Source: JAZKDW01 sp040387375 (GTDB lineage: Bacteria > Pseudomonadota > Gammaproteobacteria > Burkholderiales > Burkholderiaceae_D). Taken from it: a stretch of 64,000 nucleotides of DNA. Made by a program: the position numbers and the translations under genes. Location: the NCBI GenBank assembly GCA_040387375.1, contig JAZKDW010000048.1:1-64000 (forward strand). Direction: 5' to 3'. Shown here piece after piece: positions 50,732-61,838 of the stretch; the first letter of the stretch is position 1; the number at the start of each line of letters is the position of its first letter. The notes beneath the pieces were generated by a model. That model had not been told where the DNA came from, made no database searches, and saw only the letters and a program-made list of their open reading frames with translations.

Positions 50732-51952
50732 ATGTCGCGTACCCGTATTTTTCCATTTCTGCTTTTTTCTGCACTAGTCCTTGCTGCACAGCCCGCCATT
50801 TCCCAGAGTCAGTTCGGAGAGACCATCAAGATCGGTGTTTCAGGCCCGTTCACTGGCGGCTCCAGCCCCATGGGCGAAAGCATGCGGAATGGAATACGCC
50901 TTGCCGTCAGTGAAATCAATATGATCGGCGGTGTCCACGGCAGGAAAATCGAGTTGATCGAACGCGACGACCAGGCAAAGAACGATGTTGGCGGAAAAAT
51001 TGCCGAAGAATTGACCAATATGAAAGTGGTAGCGACGATCGGCATCGTCAATACCGGCGTCGGCCTGGCCTCGATCGATGTCTACCAGAAAGCCAAGATT
51101 CCACTGGTCATCGCGGTTTCCACCGGCACCAGCCTGACCAGGAAATACGCTCCTCCGGCAGCAGAAGAAAATTACATCTTCCGGGTCTCCCCAACCATTG
51201 ATCTCGAAGCGAAGATGCTGAGCGCGGACATGAAACGCAAGGGCCTGACAAAAGTGTCGATCCTGGCAGATGCCACGGCCTTCGGTGAAGCCGGATTGAA
51301 CGCGTTTCGCACTGAAAGCAAAGCTGCAGGACTGGAGCTGACTTCAGAAGGGCGCTTTAATATCGGCGATCTGGACATGACACCTCAGGTCACCCTGGCG
51401 AAAGCAAGCGGTGCGCAGGCACTGGTCATTTGGGGCATCGGGCCGGAGATGGCAGTGATTGCCAAGAACAAGGTGGCTCTGGGCTGGAAAGTGCCACTGA
51501 TGGGCAGCTGGACGTTTTCAATGGGGAATTTCATCCAGGGAGCAGGCAAGGCGGGCGAAGGTTCGGTGATGCCGCAAACCTTCATCCAGGATTTCGGATC
51601 GTCCAACAAGAACAGCTTCCAGCTGGATTACAAGCGCACCTTCAAGACCGATATCATTCCATCGCCAATGAGCGCAGCGCAAGGGTATGACGGCATGCAC
51701 CTGTTGTATCTGGCCATACGGCAAGCCAACACGCTCGAAGGCTCGAAGATCAAGGATGCGCTCGAGAACCTGAAGAGGCGTTATCAAGGTGTGATCACCA
51801 GCTATGACAAACCCTATTCCAAAAAGGATCACGAGGCGATTACGCCTAACATGGTGATCATGGGCAGGGTTAATCAGGGCCGGGTCGATTACGCTTATGC
51901 CGAAGACCAGAAGCGCGGCGCCGTGTTGCGCTTCAAGGAAAAAGCACGATAA
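50732..51952 (+). CDS. branched-chain amino-acid-type ABC transporter substrate-binding protein (second)
   Basis: A 406-residue periplasmic binding protein with a signal peptide to about residue 26. The mature part starts ETIKIGVSGPFTGGSSPMGES, the usual LivJ-like opening. It is distinct from the binding protein at 45451 (different sequence throughout). It is set apart from livF by a 275-base gap and ends at a strong terminator, so it can be expressed separately. It may share the LivHMGF permease, giving the importer a second specificity. Confidence 0.92.
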   Translation: MSRTRIFPFLLFSALVLAAQPAISQSQFGETIKIGVSGPFTGGSSPMGESMRNGIRLAVSEINMIGGVHGRKIELIERDDQAKNDVGGKIAEELTNMKVVATIGIVNTGVGLASIDVYQKAKIPLVIAVSTGTSLTRKYAPPAAEENYIFRVSPTIDLEAKMLSADMKRKGLTKVSILADATAFGEAGLNAFRTESKAAGLELTSEGRFNIGDLDMTPQVTLAKASGAQALVIWGIGPEMAVIAKNKVALGWKVPLMGSWTFSMGNFIQGAGKAGEGSVMPQTFIQDFGSSNKNSFQLDYKRTFKTDIIPSPMSAAQGYDGMHLLYLAIRQANTLEGSKIKDALENLKRRYQGVITSYDKPYSKKDHEAITPNMVIMGRVNQGRVDYAYAEDQKRGAVLRFKEKAR

Positions 51953-51975
51953 CGGGATCAAGGTCCACGTCCCAG

Positions 51976-52001
51976 CCGACAGCTTGCTGTCGGTTTTTTT
52001 T
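51976..52001 (+). terminator. rho-independent terminator after the second binding protein
   Basis: CCGACAGC (51976-51983), loop TT, GCTGTCGG (51986-51993) and a run of eight T. Confidence 0.93.
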
Positions 52002-52078
52002 ATCCAAGAGAATAATACGATCGTTCTTTTCTACGGTATAGTGGCGGACTACCGATTGCTCAATGTAAAGGAAGATCC

Positions 52079-54157
<2,079 letters not shown>

Positions 54158-54219
54158 GAGCTTCGTTCAGGCTTGCATCCACGAAGGTAAAAAGGTATTG
54201 CGGTTAACGAAGGGTAAAC

Positions 54220-54256
54220 CGTAGGTTGTAATAAGCTGCGCTTATTACAACCTACG
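54220..54256. repeat. perfect 16-bp inverted repeat, likely dispersed element
   Basis: CGTAGGTTGTAATAAG (54220-54235) and CTTATTACAACCTACG (54241-54256) around a 5-base loop. It has no T tract and lies between the beta-oxidation gene and the ABC exporter. This sequence style is known to me as a dispersed palindrome in several proteobacteria. Confidence 0.7.
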
Positions 54257-54364
54257 AGACTGTGGCAATTTATCTCTTCTTGCCTCCAAACCCGGCCGGA
54301 TCGCACCTCGATCCCCGGTTCGCACTACAATCATGCCCATTCAATTCATTCCACAGGAGATCGT

Positions 54365-55288
54365 GTGCAGTCGATCATCTCAGTACGGGGCCTGACCAAG
54401 ACTTATGCATCGGGCCACCACGCGCTCGAGAACATCGACCTCGATATCCGGCGCGGGGAAATCTTTGCGCTGCTCGGGCCCAACGGGGCGGGCAAGACGA
54501 CGCTGATCAACATCATTTGCGGCATCGTCAATCCGAGTCAGGGCAGCATCCTGGCGGATGGGCATGATGTCGTATCGGATTTCCGCGCGGCGCGTTCGCG
54601 GATCGGCCTTGTGCCGCAGGAGCTGTCGACCAATTCCTTCGAAAGCGTCTGGACCACGGTGAGCTTCAGCCGCGGCCTGTTCGGCAAAGCGCCGAATCCG
54701 GCTCATATCGAGAAGGTGCTGCGAGCGCTCTCGCTGTGGGACAAGAAAGACGCCAGGATCATGGCCTTGTCGGGCGGCATGAAGCGCCGGGTGATGATCG
54801 CCAAGGCGCTTTCGCACGAACCGCAGATCCTGTTCCTCGACGAACCCACCGCCGGTGTCGACGTCGAACTGCGCCGCGACATGTGGGCAATGGTGCGCGG
54901 CCTGCGGGAAAGCGGCGTGACCATCATCCTCACCACGCACTATATCGAGGAAGCAGAAGAGATGGCCGACCGCATCGGCGTGATCAGGAAAGGCGAAATC
55001 ATCCTGGTCGAGGACAAGGCGGCGCTTATGCACAAGCTTGGCAAGAAGCAGTTGCGCCTGCACCTGCAGCATCCCCTGTCGCACATCCCGGAAGAACTCG
55101 CCGCACTGCCGCTGGCGCTGGTGGATGATGGCAACGAGCTGATGTACACCTTCGATGCGCAGAGCGAACAGACCGGCATCGCGGAGCTGCTGCGGCGGCT
55201 CGGTGACCATGGCATCGACTTCAAGGATTTGCAATCCAGCCAAAGCTCGCTGGAAGAAATCTTCGTCAACCTGGTGAGGGAACTCTGA
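54365..55288 (+). CDS. ABC-2 type exporter ATP-binding protein
   Basis: A 307-residue ATPase that starts at GTG after CAGGAGATC. Walker A GPNGAGKTT is near 39, the signature LSGGMKRRVMIAKAL and Walker B ILFLDEPTAGVD are intact. A C-terminal extension of about 80 residues is usual for the drug/polysaccharide exporter class. Its stop overlaps the start of the permease gene (TGATG), so both are made together. The cargo is unknown. Confidence 0.93.
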   Translation: MQSIISVRGLTKTYASGHHALENIDLDIRRGEIFALLGPNGAGKTTLINIICGIVNPSQGSILADGHDVVSDFRAARSRIGLVPQELSTNSFESVWTTVSFSRGLFGKAPNPAHIEKVLRALSLWDKKDARIMALSGGMKRRVMIAKALSHEPQILFLDEPTAGVDVELRRDMWAMVRGLRESGVTIILTTHYIEEAEEMADRIGVIRKGEIILVEDKAALMHKLGKKQLRLHLQHPLSHIPEELAALPLALVDDGNELMYTFDAQSEQTGIAELLRRLGDHGIDFKDLQSSQSSLEEIFVNLVREL

Positions 55289-56049
55289 TGAATTTCCATG
55301 CTATCCGCGCCATCTACGGCTTCGAGCTGGCACGCACCTGGCGCACGCTGATGCAAAGCATCGCGTCGCCGGTGATCTCGACCTCGCTTTACTTCGTCGT
55401 GTTCGGCGCCGCAATCGGCTCGCGCATGGTCGAAGTGGAGGGCATCCGCTACGGCGCCTTCATCGTCCCCGGCCTGATCATGATGTCGCTGATGACCGAA
55501 AGCATCTCCAATGCCTCGTTCGGCATCTACATGCCAAAATACTCAGGCACCATTTACGAGATATTGTCCGCGCCGATCTCGGCGGTAGAGATCGTCATCG
55601 GTTACGTCGGCGCGGCGGCGACCAAGTCGGTGATACTGGGCTTGCTGATCCTCGCCACCGCGCGGCTCTTTGTGCCGTTCAGCATCGAACATCCGTTCTG
55701 GATGGTGACCTTCCTGCTGCTCACCGCGATTACCTTCAGCCTGTTCGGTTTTATCATCGGCGTCTGGGCCGATGGTTTCGAGAAGCTGCAGATCATTCCG
55801 ATGATGATCGTCACGCCGCTGGCCTTCCTGGGCGGCAGTTTTTATTCGATCAGCATGCTGCCGCCGGTGTGGCAGAAAATCGCGCTGTTCAATCCGGTGG
55901 TTTATCTGATCAGCGGCTTCCGCTGGAGCTTTTACGGCGTGTCCGATGTCAGTGTGGGTGTCAGCGTCGGGATGACGCTGGTATTCATGCTGGCGTGCCT
56001 GGCGGCGATCTGGTGGATATTCAGGTCGGGATACCGGCTCAAGGTGTGA
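55288..56049 (+). CDS. ABC-2 type exporter permease
   Basis: A 253-residue membrane protein with six helices and the ABC-2 signature region (ITFSLFGFIIGVWADGFEK; MLPPVWQKIALFNPVVYLISG). It belongs to the YadH/NodJ type. With the ATPase at 54365 it makes a minimal two-gene exporter. Confidence 0.92.
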   Translation: MNFHAIRAIYGFELARTWRTLMQSIASPVISTSLYFVVFGAAIGSRMVEVEGIRYGAFIVPGLIMMSLMTESISNASFGIYMPKYSGTIYEILSAPISAVEIVIGYVGAAATKSVILGLLILATARLFVPFSIEHPFWMVTFLLLTAITFSLFGFIIGVWADGFEKLQIIPMMIVTPLAFLGGSFYSISMLPPVWQKIALFNPVVYLISGFRWSFYGVSDVSVGVSVGMTLVFMLACLAAIWWIFRSGYRLKV

Positions 56050-56094
56050 TGAATAGGGTGGATGGCATCAAGCCATCCACCGTTGGCTTGCGTG

Positions 56095-58041
56095 TTACTT
56101 GTACAGCACGCTGGGCAGCCACAATCCGATCGCCGGGAACATGTACAGCAGCACCAGTGCGAAAACCTGGATCGCCATGAATGGCATCATGCCGAGGAAA
56201 ATCTGGTTCAGCGTCACATGGGGCGGCGATACGCCTTTCAGGTAGAACGCCGCCATCGCGACCGGCGGCGACAGGAAGGCAGTTTGCAGGTTGAGCGCAA
56301 CCAGCAGCCCGAAAAACAGAGGGTCGACATTGAAGTGCGCCAGCAGCGGAATGAAGATCGGCATGAAAATCACGATGATCTCGGTCCATTCCAGCGGCCA
56401 GCCGAGCAGGAAGATGATCGCTTGCGCCAGGATCATGAATTGTAGCGGGGTCAGATTCATCGACAGCACCCAGGTATTGATGATTTCCTGCCCCCCGAGC
56501 AACGCAAACGCGGCGGAGAAGATGCTTGATCCGACAAACAGCCAGCACACCATCGCGCTGGTCTTCGCGGTCAGCAGCACCGATTCCTTGAGCATGCCGA
56601 AATTAAGCCGGCGGTAGGCCGCCGCCAGCAGCAAGCCGCCGAGGGAACCCATTGCCGCCGCCTCGGTCGGTGTCGCCAGTCCGAACACGATGGTGCCAAG
56701 CACCGCAATGATCAACATCGCCAGCGGAAAGAACGATCCGAGCAGCATCTTGAAAATTTCCAGCCTTGCAAAGCTGAAGATCGCGTAAAAAACCACCAGC
56801 GCGGCGAGGCCGATTGCGAAAGCGATCCAGTAGGCTGCCGACGCCGGTTTTGCTGCCGGTGTTGCCGCTGGCGTTGCGGCTTTCACCGCTGGCGCTGCCT
56901 GCGGCACTGTCTGCTGCAGCGGCTCTTTGACGGCGCCGGCCTCCGGCGGTGGTTCCTGCAGTCCGCCTTCGGCCGGCGGCTCAGCCAGGCCTCCTTCGGC
57001 CACCGGCTCGGCAAGCCCGCCTTCGATTGCCGGTGCGGCACCAGCGCTCTCATTCGCACCCATCTCGACCATTTCCGTAGGGGCGGCGTCGGGCGCCGTC
57101 GCGATGCGATAGGTGATGCCCATCGCCAGCGCAAAGGCCAGTGCCGGCAGCAGCGCAATGAACAGTTGCGACAACAGCGTGCGGGTCGGAATCTGCGCAT
57201 TGCGCCTGCCCTTGAGCGCACTCATGAGGCCGCCGATCACATTGGTCCTGCCGCTGTCGACGATCGCCTGCGACACCGGCGGCAGGGGGACGATGCGGTC
57301 CGCCGCGGCCAGCGGCGGCGCATAGTGCGGCTTGAGCTTGGCAACCACGATGACATAAATCACATACAGCCCGGCCAGCATCAGTCCGGGGAAAAAAGCC
57401 CCCGCATACAGCTTGACCACCGATACGCCGGCGGTAGCGCCATACACAATCAGCATGACCGATGGCGGGATCAGGATGCCCAGGCAGCCGCCGGCGGTAA
57501 TCGCTCCGGCCGAGAGCCGGATGTTATAACCAGCCTTGAGCATGGCTGGCAGCGCCAGCAGGCCCATCAGGGTCACGACAGCGCCGACGATGCCCGTCGC
57601 GGTGGCGAATACCGCGCTGGTCACGATCGTCGCGACCGCGAGCGACCCCGGCACCCGCGCCATCGCAAGCTGCAGGCTGCGAAACAGCTTTTCAATCAGG
57701 TTGGCGCGCTCCACCAGATAGCCCATGAACACGAACAGCGGTATCGAGATCAGCACATCGTTGGCCATTACCGCGTAGGCGCGCTGCACCATCAGGTCGA
57801 GGGTCTGCTGTACCGCCAGTTCCGGACTCTGGCTGCGGTAGGCCAGCCATGCGAACAGCACGCCCATCCCCATCAGGGTGAATGCGGTCGGAAAACCGAG
57901 CATGATCGCCACCACGATCAGGCCCAGCATCAGCAGGCCAAGATGACCGTTGGACATGTCTGCCGGCGACGGCATCAGGATAAACATGCCAATCACGACC
58001 ATCGCCATGATGGATAGCCCGAACCATACTTCTTTCCTCAT
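56095..58041 (-). CDS. dctM: TRAP transporter large permease DctM with long Pro/Ala/Gly linker
   Basis: A 648-residue membrane protein. TRAP large permeases usually have about 430 residues. The excess is mostly a polar insert at about 313-401. It contains three 9-residue repeats (EGGLAEPVA, EGGLAEPPA, EGGLQEPPP) and a stretch of Ala/Pro with VKAATPAATPAAKP. The two flanking halves carry the helices and family blocks (LLALPAMLKAGYNIRLSAGAI; ILIPPSVMLIVYGATAGVS; PTEAAAMGSLGGLLLAAAYR). It overlaps dctQ by four bases. Longer DctM forms are known, but I do not know whether this repeat is shared. Confidence 0.92.
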   Translation of the reverse strand: MRKEVWFGLSIMAMVVIGMFILMPSPADMSNGHLGLLMLGLIVVAIMLGFPTAFTLMGMGVLFAWLAYRSQSPELAVQQTLDLMVQRAYAVMANDVLISIPLFVFMGYLVERANLIEKLFRSLQLAMARVPGSLAVATIVTSAVFATATGIVGAVVTLMGLLALPAMLKAGYNIRLSAGAITAGGCLGILIPPSVMLIVYGATAGVSVVKLYAGAFFPGLMLAGLYVIYVIVVAKLKPHYAPPLAAADRIVPLPPVSQAIVDSGRTNVIGGLMSALKGRRNAQIPTRTLLSQLFIALLPALAFALAMGITYRIATAPDAAPTEMVEMGANESAGAAPAIEGGLAEPVAEGGLAEPPAEGGLQEPPPEAGAVKEPLQQTVPQAAPAVKAATPAATPAAKPASAAYWIAFAIGLAALVVFYAIFSFARLEIFKMLLGSFFPLAMLIIAVLGTIVFGLATPTEAAAMGSLGGLLLAAAYRRLNFGMLKESVLLTAKTSAMVCWLFVGSSIFSAAFALLGGQEIINTWVLSMNLTPLQFMILAQAIIFLLGWPLEWTEIIVIFMPIFIPLLAHFNVDPLFFGLLVALNLQTAFLSPPVAMAAFYLKGVSPPHVTLNQIFLGMMPFMAIQVFALVLLYMFPAIGLWLPSVLYK

Positions 58042-58661
58042 GCAGGTCTCCCGTTTGCGTCGATGCCTGACTGTGCCGGTGTGGCGCTGTCGTCTTGCAC
58101 ATGTACCATTTTCTTAAGTTGTTCGACATCGACTTCCTGCACATCTTCGCCGCGCGAAGGCCATTCACCCTGCTTCAGGCAGACGATGCAGCGCACGATT
58201 TCGACCAGTCCCTGGGCCAGCAGCATCGTGCCAGCGATGGGGATAATGGTCTTGAACGGGTAGATCGGCGGGCCGTCGGCGGTGATGCTGGAATGTTCAT
58301 TGATGGCCCACGATTCAGCGGCATAGATGTAGCCGGCCCATACCAGCGCTGCCACGCCCGGCAGGAAAAAGAGGAAATACAGCGTGAGGTCCAGGCCGGC
58401 CTGCAGCCGCGGCGGGAAAAAACCATACAGGACGTCGCCGCGAACATGGCCATTCTTGGAGAGCGTGTACGCGCCGGCCATCATGAACAACGTGCCGTAC
58501 ATCATGATCATCGCGTCGAAGGCCCAGGCGTGCGGTTTGCCCAGCACGTAGCGCGAGAAGACTTCCCAGGAAATCATGAACGTGAGAGCGACGATCAGCC
58601 AGGAAAAAAGATGCCCGACTACCGTGCTCACCTTGTCGATAAACAGCAAAATGCTTTGCAT
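58038..58661 (-). CDS. dctQ: TRAP transporter small permease DctQ
   Basis: A 207-residue protein with four helices (ILLFIDKVSTVVGHLFSWLI ... MISWEVFSRYVLGKPHAWAFD), the DctQ pattern. The C-terminal tail (about 160-207) is charged and cytoplasmic. The ATG at 58661 is used because the first helix starts there. It is 124 bases downstream of dctP and overlaps dctM (ATGA). Confidence 0.92.
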   Translation of the reverse strand: MQSILLFIDKVSTVVGHLFSWLIVALTFMISWEVFSRYVLGKPHAWAFDAMIMMYGTLFMMAGAYTLSKNGHVRGDVLYGFFPPRLQAGLDLTLYFLFFLPGVAALVWAGYIYAAESWAINEHSSITADGPPIYPFKTIIPIAGTMLLAQGLVEIVRCIVCLKQGEWPSRGEDVQEVDVEQLKKMVHVQDDSATPAQSGIDANGRPA

Positions 58662-58785
58662 CGCTGCACCCCTTGTTATGACACGAGCCGGCATGCGGAG
58701 ATGATTCACCACGACTCGCATTTGCAGCATTGGGAAAGACACCATCCAGCGGAGCCGGATGGTGCGGGTTACGGCCGTACGTGCA

Positions 58786-59934
58786 TCAGGCTTTTGGCGG
58801 CGCCTTCCTGCCAAAGTAATGGTTGTACGCCATGCGCCGGTTGGCATTGGTATCCATGTCCCACTGCAAGGCGCGCTCGGCGAATTTTCTCTGCGACTCG
58901 AGAATTTCCTTGAACAACGGACTTTCGCCTGCTTTCTTGTCGGCCACCTTGTCATACACTTCGAGCTGCTGTTGCAGCACGGCGTCCGGCGTTTTATAAA
59001 ATTTCACCTTGTCGACGCTCTTCATTTCGGCATAGTCCTTCGAGTAGCGGTCGATCGCTTTCCAGGACATGTCGGACGATGCGGCCTCCGTTGCATTCTC
59101 GATGATGGCGCGCATTTTGGGTGGCAGTGCGTCGAACTTGGTCTTGTTGAACATGACTTCGAACTGTTCGGCATTCTGGTGAAAGCTTTGCAGCATGCAG
59201 ACCTTGGACACATCGGTAAAACCAAGTACACGGTCGGAGCTGGCATTGTTGAATTCCGCTGCATCGAGCAGGCCCCTGTCCATGGCCGGCACGATCTCGC
59301 CGCCTGGAAGCGCGTTGACCGCGGCGCCCATTGCCTGGAAGACGTCAATCGAAATGCCGACGGTGCGGAACTTCAAGCCCTTCAGGTCAGCCGTCTTGGT
59401 GACAGGCTTCTTGAACCAGCCCAGCGGTTGGGTCGGCATCGGTCCGTAAGGGAACGACATGACATTGGCGCCGATCGACTTGTACAACTTGGCCAGCAGT
59501 TCCTTGCCGCCGCCGTATTTGTGCCAGGCCAGCAGCATGTTGGCATCCATGCCGTAGCCTGGACCTGATCCCCATAGCGCCAGCGCATTGTTCTTCCCAT
59601 AGTGATAGGCCAGCACGCCGTGACCGCCGTCGAGAGTGCCTTTTGAAACGGCGTCGAGCAGTCCGAAAGCGGGCACGACAGCGCCGGCCGGCAGCACTTC
59701 GATTTTCAGTTCGCCGCCGGTCATGTCATTGACCTTCTTGGCGAAGTCCAGCGCAAACTCGTGAAAAATATCCTTGCTCGGCCAGGTGCTCTGGAAGCGC
59801 ATCTGCGTCGGCGTCTGCGCATTGGCGATCATCGGGAAGGCGAGTGCTGCTGCGGCGGAGCCGGCAGCTGCATTGCCGATGAATTTGCGTCGTGAGGGCG
59901 TGGCGTTTTCTGTCGGCTTTACTTCTTTTTTCAT
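58786..59934 (-). CDS. dctP: TRAP transporter substrate-binding protein DctP (Tat-type signal)
   Basis: A 382-residue periplasmic binding protein. The signal has a twin-arginine motif (SRRKFIGNAAAG) and is cut near NAQ. The conserved ligand-carboxylate arginine lies in KGLKFRTVG, and the block FNNASSDRVLGFTDVSK resembles 2-oxo-acid/carboxylate binders such as TakP. GGAGACAACG precedes the ATG. It is divergent from a porin gene, so solute entry and uptake may be co-regulated. Confidence 0.92.
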   Translation of the reverse strand: MKKEVKPTENATPSRRKFIGNAAAGSAAAALAFPMIANAQTPTQMRFQSTWPSKDIFHEFALDFAKKVNDMTGGELKIEVLPAGAVVPAFGLLDAVSKGTLDGGHGVLAYHYGKNNALALWGSGPGYGMDANMLLAWHKYGGGKELLAKLYKSIGANVMSFPYGPMPTQPLGWFKKPVTKTADLKGLKFRTVGISIDVFQAMGAAVNALPGGEIVPAMDRGLLDAAEFNNASSDRVLGFTDVSKVCMLQSFHQNAEQFEVMFNKTKFDALPPKMRAIIENATEAASSDMSWKAIDRYSKDYAEMKSVDKVKFYKTPDAVLQQQLEVYDKVADKKAGESPLFKEILESQRKFAERALQWDMDTNANRRMAYNHYFGRKAPPKA

Positions 59935-60292
59935 CGTTGTCTCCGATTTGGTTTGTTATAGATGATTCCGATAATGTCGCCCGCTGGAAAACTGAATAGG
60001 ACGAGTACGCAGATAATGCTCTCGGATATGAATAAGTCAAGGAACGCTGCAACAACGAAAGTCAGGCGCAGTAAGGTGGGCGTAAGGAAGATTTGTTTGC
60101 TAATTCGGGAGCGCGGAAGTCCGGGAGGATGTGACGGGCCACGCTTCGCCTGCGTCACTGCCTGCACCCCGAGTCATCAAGAGGTCACAGTGCTGCTCTA
60201 CCATCCATCACTGCTTCACCCGGCGGCGGGACTAGTGACTTCCCTGCACGCCATAAATAAAAAATGTACGGCTACTTCTGGAGTGTAATTCA
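59935..60292. promoter_or_regulatory. divergent control region between dctP and the porin gene
   Basis: This 358-base gene-free stretch separates two divergent units, so it must hold both promoters. On the minus strand TTGACT near 60037 could be a -35 for dctPQM, but its -10 is weak. GGAG sits just before the porin ATG. No clear operator or small RNA is visible. Confidence 0.4.
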
Positions 60293-61480
60293 ATGAAAAA
60301 ATCGTTTATCGCTTGCGCCGTGCTCGGCGCAATCGCTGGCGCTGCGCATGCTCAATCAAGTGTCACGGTCTACGGTGTCGCTGACATCGGCTACAAGCTC
60401 AACAAAGACAACGGCACTGACGCAAACGCCACCTCTCAAAAAACGTCCGGCATTTCCGACGGCGCGCTTTCCAGCAGCCGCATCGGCTTCCGTGGTACCG
60501 AAGACCTGGGCGGCGGCCTGAAAGCCAACTTCGTCATCGAGCAAGGCATTTCACCCACCAATGACGAACTGTTTGGCGTTCGCGCTTCAGGCGGCGGCCA
60601 TCAGATCGACGGCCTGTCCACCTCATCCAACGGCGGTTATTCGAATGGCACCAACCGCCAATCGTGGGTAGGCTTGTCGGGCAATTTCGGCGATGTGCGC
60701 CTGGGTTATCAATACACCAACCTGTACGCGGTTGCCGCTCAGGCCGGCCATAACCCGACCTCGGACAGCCTGCGCGGCGCCGAGATTTATCACCAGCACG
60801 GTCAATCGGTGGTTGGCGGCACCCGTGCCAATGGCATCACCTATATCTCGCCGCGCTTCTCCGGCTTCCAGGCAACCGTGCAGTACGGTGCAGGCAGCGC
60901 CGGCCGCGAAACATCGGAAATGGGCGGCGTCATCAACAACAACAAGCGCGTGGGTCTGCGCTTGAACTACGCCGCAGGTCCGTTCAGCGCAGACGTGGCG
61001 CACACCCAGGCAAAATTCACGACCAACACCTCGGGCCTGGCTACAACGTCAGCATTCGGCGTGGTCGCCGCAGGCGCCCAGAACGTTAACACCGGCGAAC
61101 GCTCCGGCGACCTTACACAGGTAGCTGCCAGCTATAACCTGGGTGTTGCGAAGCTGAGCGCTTCGTACAATACCGGCAAGGATGGCGGCACGGCATCCAG
61201 CCGGAACAGCTCGAAATACACGTCGTACCAGGTGGGCGCACGCGTACCAGTCGGTGCATTTGCGCTGGTCGCCAGCTACGGTCAGGCGAAGATCAAGCGT
61301 GAAGATACCGGTGCTGAAACGCTGGCCGACAAGGGTTACCAGCTCGGCCTCCAATACGCGTTGAGCAAGCGTACCACGGCATATGCCTACTACGGCCGCA
61401 GCAAGGACAGCGGTACGTCGCGTTCCAACGCGTTTGCCGAAAGGGAATCGACAGTGGTAGGCCTGGCTCACACGTTCTGA
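60293..61480 (+). CDS. Gram-negative general porin (Omp32/OpcP type)
   Basis: A 395-residue trimeric outer-membrane porin. The signal peptide ends at about residue 20 (AGAAHAQ). The mature part begins SSVTVYGVADIGYKLN, and the block SSSRIGFRGTEDLGGGLKAN is characteristic of betaproteobacterial porins. It ends GLAHTF with the C-terminal phenylalanine needed for Bam-dependent insertion. It allows diffusion of small, mostly anionic solutes. It is followed by a terminator. Confidence 0.95.
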   Translation: MKKSFIACAVLGAIAGAAHAQSSVTVYGVADIGYKLNKDNGTDANATSQKTSGISDGALSSSRIGFRGTEDLGGGLKANFVIEQGISPTNDELFGVRASGGGHQIDGLSTSSNGGYSNGTNRQSWVGLSGNFGDVRLGYQYTNLYAVAAQAGHNPTSDSLRGAEIYHQHGQSVVGGTRANGITYISPRFSGFQATVQYGAGSAGRETSEMGGVINNNKRVGLRLNYAAGPFSADVAHTQAKFTTNTSGLATTSAFGVVAAGAQNVNTGERSGDLTQVAASYNLGVAKLSASYNTGKDGGTASSRNSSKYTSYQVGARVPVGAFALVASYGQAKIKREDTGAETLADKGYQLGLQYALSKRTTAYAYYGRSKDSGTSRSNAFAERESTVVGLAHTF

Positions 61481-61520
61481 CTCTGGTTGGTTTTGCCGTA
61501 GAAAATCTCCCATCCGGAGA

Positions 61521-61553
61521 AAAGTCGCTCGCGCAAGCTGAGCGGCTTTTTTT
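61521..61553 (+). terminator. rho-independent terminator after the porin gene
   Basis: AAAGTCGCTC (61521-61530) and GAGCGGCTTT (61540-61549), with one G-T wobble, followed by more T to 61553. Confidence 0.85.
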
Positions 61554-61746
61554 GTGCGGTAACGATCCTCAATCCTGTCACCAGGTCCCTCCGTGATCGT
61601 GCATGAAATCATCGGCCTGATCGTGCGCTGGAGAGCATTCCCGGCAGCGCAGGCATCCTGACGCTGCAGGAGGTAGGAGTGCCGCGAAGGTCGATCTCGA
61701 TGAAATGTATTAACACATGTATTTTGTAAAATCTCGAAGAAAAATG

Positions 61747-61775
61747 TTGACTTCGATATTTCTTAAAACTATAGT
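61747..61775 (+). promoter_or_regulatory. sigma70 promoter of the ring-dihydroxylation operon
   Basis: TTGACT (61747-61752) and TATAGT (61770-61775), exactly 17 bases apart, 63 bases before the BenD-like gene. It lies in the 358-base gene-free stretch 61481-61838, which also holds the porin terminator and an AT-rich segment (61700-61745) suitable for an activator site. A regulator gene is not visible in the window. Confidence 0.65.
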
Positions 61776-61838
61776 GGAACCCAGTTGTTGTTCATAAATA
61801 TTGTGTTGAGACGTAACAGATAAGAGGCTCCATCAAAA

